17,134 nt of DNA, from positions 1 through 17,134 of the forward strand of contig JAZUGF010000080.1 of NCBI GenBank assembly GCA_045641065.1. Reading direction: 5' to 3'. The position numbers and the translations under genes were made by a program. Positions 12,396-17,134 of this stretch are shown here, one piece after another; the first letter of the stretch is position 1, and the number at the start of each line of letters is the position of its first letter. The notes beneath the pieces are model-generated. The model was not told the DNA's origin. It made no database searches and saw only the letters and a list, made by a program, of their open reading frames with translations. Origin of the DNA: UBA1723 sp045641065 (GTDB taxonomy: Bacteria; Bacteroidota; Bacteroidia; Bacteroidales; Paludibacteraceae).

Positions 12396-13115
12396 TTATT
12401 TGTTGATTGTCTTTCCCAACTCGTATGCCTGAGTCTCGTACTCTGTACCTTTCACAGCGCCAGCTCTACCCATGCCTTTAGCACGCACGTATCCACGCTC
12501 TGTTGCGCTTGGCAAACACATAACGAATCCACGGAAGCCGTTGAAACACCACTCAGCTGTCTCGTTTGAATCATCGGCACAAGCAGTGATATAGTAATAT
12601 TCCTTGCCTGCCATTCTCCCGTCGCCAAATGCAAGATATGTGGCGTCGATGAATGTCTTCATTCTGTCGTTGACGTTCATATAGTATGTTGGAGCTGCAA
12701 GCACCACAACATCAGCAGCCAAGAATTTCTCTACGATACGGCCTGTCGCATTGTCACGGCTTACCTCCTTTGGCTTATTTGCTCCCTCTTCTGAAAGGAA
12801 TGTTAGTGTTGAGTCTGCCAAGAAGATCTTCTCTACCTTTCCGCCTGCCTCCTGTGCTCCCTTCACAAAAGCATCCGCAAGGATATCGGTGTTGCCTCCC
12901 TTACGTGGACTTGAACTGATGACAAGCACGCTCTTTCCATCTTTCTTGTTTGGGGTAGTGTCGCTGTATGCGATACCCGACTGAACTGCAAGTGAAGCTG
13001 TCGGAGTTGAGGCTGTTGTAACCTGACACTGTTGTTTCTCATTACATTTTTCTCCGCAACAAGCAGATAGCAGCAATAGTGAGCTTGCTGCAGCTATAAA
13101 ACTATTCTTCATCAT
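12396..13115 (-). CDS. Lipid-anchored flavodoxin-like NAD(P)H:FMN reductase family protein
   Basis: The 239 residues start with a lipoprotein signal (MMKNSFIAAASSLLLLSAC, lipidated Cys at about 19), a Cys-rich linker (CCGEKCNEKQQC) and then a flavodoxin-like fold. The FMN phosphate loop is ISSSPRKGGNT (66-76) and the second flavin loop is APTYYMNVNDRMKTFIDA (141-158), both typical of NADPH-dependent FMN reductase/iron-sulfur flavoprotein relatives. Many relatives have a CxxC after the second strand; here that segment is FLADSTLTFLSEEG, without Cys. If the lipobox is used, the enzyme faces the periplasm or outer membrane, which is odd for an FMN enzyme. ATG codons at 13115 and 13112 are adjacent. 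It has its own -7 box and terminator, so it is monocistronic. Confidence 0.85.
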   Translation of the reverse strand: MMKNSFIAAASSLLLLSACCGEKCNEKQQCQVTTASTPTASLAVQSGIAYSDTTPNKKDGKSVLVISSSPRKGGNTDILADAFVKGAQEAGGKVEKIFLADSTLTFLSEEGANKPKEVSRDNATGRIVEKFLAADVVVLAAPTYYMNVNDRMKTFIDATYLAFGDGRMAGKEYYYITACADDSNETAEWCFNGFRGFVMCLPSATERGYVRAKGMGRAGAVKGTEYETQAYELGKTINK

Positions 13116-13137
13116 TTTATATTGTTTGTAACTTATG

Positions 13138-13145
13138 CAAAGATA
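13138..13145 (-). promoter_or_regulatory. -7 box TATCTTTG of the flavodoxin-like gene
   Basis: The minus strand matches TAnnTTTG and puts the transcript start about 19 nt before the ATG. The -33 region has only TTTA (13164-13167, spacing 18). Confidence 0.5.
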
Positions 13146-13211
13146 TAACTTTCAGTTTAGAATTAAATGATGCGTCGTAATTCATTTTTAATACGATTTT
13201 TTCTACATTGT

Positions 13212-13217
13212 GGAGGT
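13212..13217 (+). promoter_or_regulatory. Shine-Dalgarno sequence GGAGGT of the small lipoprotein gene
   Basis: GGAGGT lies 10 nt before the ATG at 13228, with an A-run between. It sets the start at 13228 rather than the in-frame GTG at 13210, which precedes the site. Confidence 0.6.
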
Positions 13218-13227
13218 AATAAAAAAA

Positions 13228-13620
13228 ATGATGAATATGAAATTAAGAAATATCATCATAGCGACGTTTCTAGCTCTATCTGCAGTGTCATGTGCTAAGA
13301 AAGAGCCAACTCCGGTTGAACGTTTGACTCAGATGAGTGAGCAGCTCGACAGAAAGGATGTGACTTACACAGAAGTGGAGTGGGAGGCATTGGGCCTTGA
13401 GATTGAGGAGATTGAAGATGAGGTTCAGAAGAATAGAGATAAGTATACAGAAGATGAACTTCGTGAGATCAACCGTCTAAAAGGTAAATGTCTTGCTAAG
13501 ATGGCAAAGAAGGCAGTGAATGATCTTGCAGGTGAGATTGGTAATTTCTTACAGGATTCAGAAGGAATCTTAGGAGGATTCATGGAGGAGATTAATAAGG
13601 GGAAAGAGGTTGAGCAATAA
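13228..13620 (+). CDS. Small helical lipoprotein of unknown function
   Basis: From the ATG at 13228 the protein has 130 residues. The signal peptide MMNMKLRNIIIATFLALSAV leads to a lipobox AVSC with Cys at about 22. The mature part is acidic and helical: a segment VERLTQMSEQLDRKDVTYTEVEWEALGLEIEEIEDEV resembling the small DUF-type helical lipoproteins common in Bacteroidales (perhaps DUF6565-like, from memory), then KYTEDELREINRLKGKCLAKMAKKAVNDLAGEIGNFL and a Gly-containing end. One internal Cys is present. It is transcribed divergently from the flavodoxin-like gene. A weak TACATTG box (13204-13210) is the only promoter-like sequence seen. Confidence 0.75.
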   Translation: MMNMKLRNIIIATFLALSAVSCAKKEPTPVERLTQMSEQLDRKDVTYTEVEWEALGLEIEEIEDEVQKNRDKYTEDELREINRLKGKCLAKMAKKAVNDLAGEIGNFLQDSEGILGGFMEEINKGKEVEQ

Positions 13621-13649
13621 GAATCTTCAATTATAGATGTAAACTCGCT

Positions 13650-13673
13650 GTAGAGACGCGAGATCTCGCGTCT
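13650..13673 (+). repeat. GTAG-headed perfect palindrome (REP-like)
   Basis: GTAG (13650-13653) is directly followed by the 20-bp perfect palindrome with arms AGACGCGAGA and TCTCGCGTCT. Its first nine bases match the half copy at 249-257. No good T run follows (TTTATGAT), so it is more likely a REP-type element than the terminator, although the hairpin may help to end the lipoprotein transcript. Confidence 0.6.
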
Positions 13674-13702
13674 TTATGATATCATTTATCATTAGTATAA
13701 AT

Positions 13703-13738
13703 AATAGGCAACCCATTTGGGCTGCCTATTTTTATTTT
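13703..13738 (+). terminator. Terminator of the small lipoprotein gene, possibly bidirectional
   Basis: AATAGGCA (13703-13710) pairs with TGCCTATT (13723-13730), and CCC with GGG inside across one mismatch, with loop ATTT; TTTTTATTTT follows on the plus strand. On the minus strand the mismatch becomes a G/U pair and the downstream sequence TTATTTATA is U-rich, so it may also serve hflX, whose stop is about 30 bp away. Confidence 0.8.
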
Positions 13739-13759
13739 GCATTCAGCATTTTGAATTCA

Positions 13760-15007
13760 TCATTCAACATTGAACTCTCCCTCGTCGAATTTCTGATATA
13801 AGAAATCGTTGTATGGATAACGCTGGATATGAATCTCTTTTACTTTATCGTAAAGCTGCTGCTTGAAATCCTCAAGATTAGATTTGTCTTTTGCTGAGAT
13901 GAAGATGCAATTGCAGTTGTTCATCTTGGCCATCCACATCTTCTTCAAATCTTCAAGAGAATAGTTCTCTCGTTTGATTGGAGTAAGGTCGTCCTCAGCC
14001 TTCTCAACGTATGTGAACGCGTCAATCTTGTTGAACACAAGCATTGTTGGCTTCTCCTCTTTGTTGATCTCCGACAATGTCTTCTCCACCACTGCGATTT
14101 GATCCTCGAATGTTGGATTTGAAACGTCGACCACATGTACAAGCAAATCAGCCTCTCTTACCTCGTCGAGTGTGCTCTTGAAGCTCTCCACTAGATCATG
14201 AGGCAACTTACGGATGAATCCTACTGTGTCGGAAAGCAAGAATGGAAGGTTGTCCACTGTCACCTTTCTCACTGTAGTGTCAAGAGTGGCGAAAAGTTTA
14301 TTCTCTGCGAAGACGTCGCTCTTGGCAAGCATATTCATGATAGTTGATTTGCCGACGTTGGTGTATCCCACCAATGCCACACGCACCATCTTACCACGAT
14401 TCTTACGCTGTGTACTCTTCTGCTTATCGATCTCCTTCAACTCTTCCTTCAATAGGGAGATTCTGTTGAGGATGATACGACGGTCGGCCTCAATCTGCGT
14501 CTCACCGGTACCACGCATACCGATACCTCCCTTCTGACGGTCCAAGTGTGTCCACATTCGTGTCAAACGAGGTAATAGGTAACGGCACTGAGCCAACTCC
14601 ACCTGTGTCTTTGCATGGGCAGTCTGGGCACGCATTGCGAAGATATCAAGGATTAGAGTAGTACGGTCGAGAATCTTGACACCTAGCTCCTTCTCAATGT
14701 TGCGCAACTGCTTTGGCGACAACTCATCGTCGAAGATCACAAGGTGGATTGAACTCTCCTCATCTTCCTCATGGTCGATGATGTAGTTTCTGATCTCCTC
14801 GATCTTACCTGGACCAACATAAGTGTTGGAGTTCGGCTGGACGAGTTTCTGCATGAATATTTTCTGCGGATAAGCACCTGCTGTCTCCGCAAGGAATGCC
14901 AACTCGTCAAGATACTCCTTAGCCTTTACCTCCGACACTGTCTGTGTAGAGACTCCGACAAGGATGGCTCTTTCGTTGTATATTTCGGTTTTTACCTGTT
15001 CTGCCAT
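13760..15007 (-). CDS. hflX: Ribosome-associated GTPase HflX
   Basis: HflX binds the 50S subunit and splits or rescues stalled ribosomes under stress. The 415 residues have the N-terminal HflX domain (1-140, with VQPNSNTYVGPGKIEEI at 57-73 and the DELSPKQLRNIEKEL segment), the helical linker with GETQIEADRR (168-177), and a GTPase domain with G1 GYTNVGKS (214-221), G3 DTVG (260-263) and G4 NKID (326-329). The frame stays open to 15040, but the ATG at 15007 begins the family-like MAEQVKTEIYNERAILVGV and sits 1 bp after the recA stop codon. A copy of ATTCARCATT (13762-13771) covers the last codons and stop, with a second copy at 13741-13750. Confidence 0.93.
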   Translation of the reverse strand: MAEQVKTEIYNERAILVGVSTQTVSEVKAKEYLDELAFLAETAGAYPQKIFMQKLVQPNSNTYVGPGKIEEIRNYIIDHEEDEESSIHLVIFDDELSPKQLRNIEKELGVKILDRTTLILDIFAMRAQTAHAKTQVELAQCRYLLPRLTRMWTHLDRQKGGIGMRGTGETQIEADRRIILNRISLLKEELKEIDKQKSTQRKNRGKMVRVALVGYTNVGKSTIMNMLAKSDVFAENKLFATLDTTVRKVTVDNLPFLLSDTVGFIRKLPHDLVESFKSTLDEVREADLLVHVVDVSNPTFEDQIAVVEKTLSEINKEEKPTMLVFNKIDAFTYVEKAEDDLTPIKRENYSLEDLKKMWMAKMNNCNCIFISAKDKSNLEDFKQQLYDKVKEIHIQRYPYNDFLYQKFDEGEFNVE

Positions 15008-15008
15008 A

Positions 15009-16043
15009 TTAAGCGTTTTCTTTTTCTTTGATAGCGGCACGAACAGCAGCGTCGATCTCCTCCATCAAATCTGGATTTGCCTTAAGGAATTCCTTAGCTG
15101 CGTCACGTCCCTGAGCGATCTTCTCGTCGTTGTAGCTATACCATGAACCGCTCTTCTTGATAATTCCATACTCCACACCATAGTCGATCAACTCACCTGT
15201 GTATGAGATTCCCTCACCAAACATGATGTCGAAAGAAGCGCTACGGAAAGGAGGTGCTACCTTGTTCTTTACGATCTTCACCTTAGTGCTGTTACCGATC
15301 ACCTGGTCGCCATCCTTGATAGCTGATGTACGACGGATATCGATTCTGACAGAGGCGTAGAACTTAAGTGCGTTACCACCAGTTGTTGTCTCTGGGTTAC
15401 CGAACATCACACCGATCTTATCACGAAGCTGGTTGATGAAGATACATGTTGTATTTGTCTTGTCGATAGTGGCAGTAAGTTTTCTCATTGCCTGGCTCAT
15501 CAAACGAGCCTGAAGACCCATCTTAGAGTCGCCCATCTCACCCTCGATCTCAGCCTTTGGAGTTAGTGCGGCTACAGAGTCGACAACCACCAAATCAACT
15601 GCTGATGAACGGATCAACTGATCAGCGATCTCAAGTGCCTGCTCTCCGTTGTCTGGCTGCGACATGACTAGATTGTTAGTGTCAACACCAAGTTTCTCAG
15701 CGTAGAATCTGTCAAACGCGTGCTCTGCGTCGATGATGGCAGCAAGACCGCCAGCTTTCTGAGCCTGTGCGATAGCGTGGATGGCAAGAGTTGTCTTACC
15801 TGACGATTCTGGTCCAAAGATCTCGATTATTCTACCGCGTGGGTAACCTCCTACACCTAGTGCAAGGTCAAGGCCGATTGAACCTGATGGGATAACTGGC
15901 ACGTTAGTCTGAACGTGGTCGCCCATACGCATGATTGAACCTTTACCGTGGTCCTTCTCTATCTTTTCCATTGCAAGCTGCAATGCCTTTAGCTTCTCTG
16001 CCGATGGAGCAATCGCTCCTGTTGTCTTTTCGTTGTCTTCCAT
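15009..16043 (-). CDS. recA: Recombinase RecA
   Basis: RecA drives homologous recombination and strand exchange. The 344 residues are of normal length and collinear with the family: the N-terminal helix with DHGKGSIMRMGD, Walker A GPESSGKTT (77-85), the catalytic Glu107 in DAEHAFD, Walker B LVVVD (151-155) and loop 2 from NQLRDKIGVMFGNPETTTGGN (from 204 on). The C-terminus is mixed-charge with no long acidic tail. No LexA-type operator is visible upstream; the gene follows tilS by 26 bp and is followed by hflX after 1 bp, so it is probably in an operon, although a promoter inside tilS cannot be excluded. The ATG at 16043 follows an A-rich leader. Confidence 0.97.
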   Translation of the reverse strand: MEDNEKTTGAIAPSAEKLKALQLAMEKIEKDHGKGSIMRMGDHVQTNVPVIPSGSIGLDLALGVGGYPRGRIIEIFGPESSGKTTLAIHAIAQAQKAGGLAAIIDAEHAFDRFYAEKLGVDTNNLVMSQPDNGEQALEIADQLIRSSAVDLVVVDSVAALTPKAEIEGEMGDSKMGLQARLMSQAMRKLTATIDKTNTTCIFINQLRDKIGVMFGNPETTTGGNALKFYASVRIDIRRTSAIKDGDQVIGNSTKVKIVKNKVAPPFRSASFDIMFGEGISYTGELIDYGVEYGIIKKSGSWYSYNDEKIAQGRDAAKEFLKANPDLMEEIDAAVRAAIKEKENA

Positions 16044-16069
16044 TTTTTTACTGTCTTTTTTACTTTTTT
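16044..16069 (-). promoter_or_regulatory. A-rich leader repeat between tilS and recA
   Basis: On the minus strand three near-copies of AGTAAAAAA or CAGTAAAAAA run from the tilS stop codon to the recA ATG, with no Shine-Dalgarno motif. A-rich stretches before the start codon are a known translation aid in Bacteroidota. The homopolymer runs could also slip. Confidence 0.4.
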
Positions 16070-17134
16070 TTACTGTTTTGAATAACTAATTCTAAGAATC
16101 TGTTTTGTTTGCTCGTCGATTCTGAAACGGTTGTCTGTGCGATGGCCCACAACCCAAATGATGTCGCCACACTTTCCATCCGTTAGAACCCATGTATTTT
16201 CTTTTTCAAATAAACTAAATTTCTGATCTACAAAAAAGTCGCTGAGTTTCTTTCTTCCTTTCATACCGAACGGACAGAAATAATCCGCCTGTTTCCATTT
16301 TCTTAGTACGAGTGGAAATGTCAGTTTCTTATAGTCAATGCAGCAGACGTTTTTATCTTTCACAATGGTGAAATTGTTGCTGTCGAATATCTCAGCCATG
16401 AAACTGATATTGAGATTGAAGAAAGCTGCGACGTTACGAATCTCATACTCTTCTTCATCTTCGGATATGTCGGGCTCTTCCTTCTGTAACTGAATAAATA
16501 ATTTCTCTCTGTCTCTTAATGCTCGTATTCCGGATGTGGAATAGAACTGTTTTCCAGAGGTGTTTTCCTCAAAGATGCATGTGTAGATGTTGAACACTGT
16601 TGACGCGGAGAATCCATATGGCTTCAACAACTCATATAATACATATATTGGTTCGGGAGCTGTGCGAATCTTTTCCAGATCTAACACATCCATATTGTCC
16701 TTGTGTTCCACGATGTCCTTACGAAGCAACTCCACATAATGTATCACAAAATTCTGCGTACGAGTGAGGTTCTCAATACTCTGAATTGTCGACGCACGGA
16801 AACTAGGATTGATGGATTCAAGAGCAGGAATGATGATGTTGCGCATCTTATTCCTTACATATACCACCTCGCTGTTGGTACTGTCTTCCACGTAGTCGAA
16901 TCCGTTGTCAAAGATATAGTCGTTGATCTCATTACGTGAGACGCAAAGGAATGGACGGACGACATTACCGTTCTTAGGTTTAATACCTGTAAGTCCATTC
17001 AGACCGGTGCCTCGAGTCATGTTGATCAGGAATGTCTCTACCACGTCGTCACTATGGTGAGCAACTGCGATGTATTTGCATCCCGTCAACTTAATCAATG
17101 ATTCAAACCATTCATAACGCAAGTCACGGGCTGC
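16070..17134 (-). CDS. tilS: tRNA(Ile)-lysidine synthase TilS, 5' end cut by the window
   Basis: TilS attaches lysine to C34 of the CAU-anticodon tRNA(Ile), switching it to AUA decoding. 354 C-terminal residues are visible. The frame continues to the window end (AARDLRYEWF...), so the P-loop SGGxDS motif and start lie outside; the TTG at 17122 is not a start. Visible motifs are AHHSDDVVET (residues 25-34 of the visible part), INMTRGTGLNGLTGIKP and VRNKMRNIIIPAL. The C-terminal region shows YFCPFGMKGRKKLSDFFVDQ and ILWV-like DIIWVVGHRTDNRFRI, which recognise the tRNA. recA follows after 26 bp. Confidence 0.92.
   Translation of the reverse strand, partial: AARDLRYEWFESLIKLTGCKYIAVAHHSDDVVETFLINMTRGTGLNGLTGIKPKNGNVVRPFLCVSRNEINDYIFDNGFDYVEDSTNSEVVYVRNKMRNIIIPALESINPSFRASTIQSIENLTRTQNFVIHYVELLRKDIVEHKDNMDVLDLEKIRTAPEPIYVLYELLKPYGFSASTVFNIYTCIFEENTSGKQFYSTSGIRALRDREKLFIQLQKEEPDISEDEEEYEIRNVAAFFNLNISFMAEIFDSNNFTIVKDKNVCCIDYKKLTFPLVLRKWKQADYFCPFGMKGRKKLSDFFVDQKFSLFEKENTWVLTDGKCGDIIWVVGHRTDNRFRIDEQTKQILRISYSKQ

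Noticed and set aside
13210..13227. GTG start of the small lipoprotein
   Set aside because: It precedes the Shine-Dalgarno site, and the signal peptide is better formed from the ATG at 13228.

Overview
The window looks like a chromosomal segment of a Bacteroidales bacterium (phylum Bacteroidota). The grounds are a gldH-type lipoprotein gene, a holB-ricT-gldH gene order, RlmL, TrmB and prenyl-synthase variants of Bacteroidetes type, almost no Shine-Dalgarno sequences, and several promoters that fit the Bacteroidetes pattern (TTTG, about 20 bp, TAnnTTTG). Most genes are ordinary housekeeping genes on the minus strand. Genus and species cannot be decided from the sequence alone.

Layout. Positions 1-240 are the right end of an insertion sequence: the last 39 codons of a plus-strand DDE transposase, a hairpin, and a terminal sequence ending in CA. 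It abuts half of a GTAG-headed palindrome at 241-257. A hexamer array follows, then the stop codon of a THUMP-domain RNA methyltransferase (rlmL-like) with a very long Arg/Asp/Glu-rich tail. From 8103 down to 308 the minus strand reads as one tightly packed operon-like series: holB (clamp loader delta prime), ricT/PSP1, gldH, trmB, a trans-prenyl diphosphate synthase, a Bacteroidales hypothetical protein, and the rlmL-like gene. A good promoter lies upstream of holB. A perfect 16-bp inverted repeat overlaps the trmB stop codon and is the only gap larger than about 25 bp in the series.

Divergent from holB is a single flotillin/SPFH gene (8404-9999, plus) with an unusually long AT-rich leader and a clean terminator. 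Next, on the minus strand, is an AT-rich AAA ATPase with a DUF4143 and nuclease-like C-terminus (10075-11328). It is preceded by two inverted copies of a 20-bp palindrome around a fixed GTATAT core. Then come a DUF481 outer-membrane-type protein and a lipid-anchored flavodoxin-like reductase, each with its own promoter and terminator, and a small plus-strand lipoprotein. After a second GTAG-headed palindrome and a terminator, the window ends with the minus-strand series tilS (cut by the window edge), recA and hflX.

Functionally, the operon-like blocks combine tRNA/rRNA modification (rlmL-like, trmB, tilS), replication and repair (holB, recA), isoprenoid supply and ribosome-associated GTPase activity (hflX). 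The accessory part lies between about 10.0 and 13.7 kb. The least explained structures are the paired palindromes upstream of the DUF4143 ATPase, the insertion sequence end abutting a REP-like half palindrome, and an intergenic-type palindromic repeat translated in frame inside ricT. I found no CRISPR array, tRNA, rRNA, or complete new multi-gene system.
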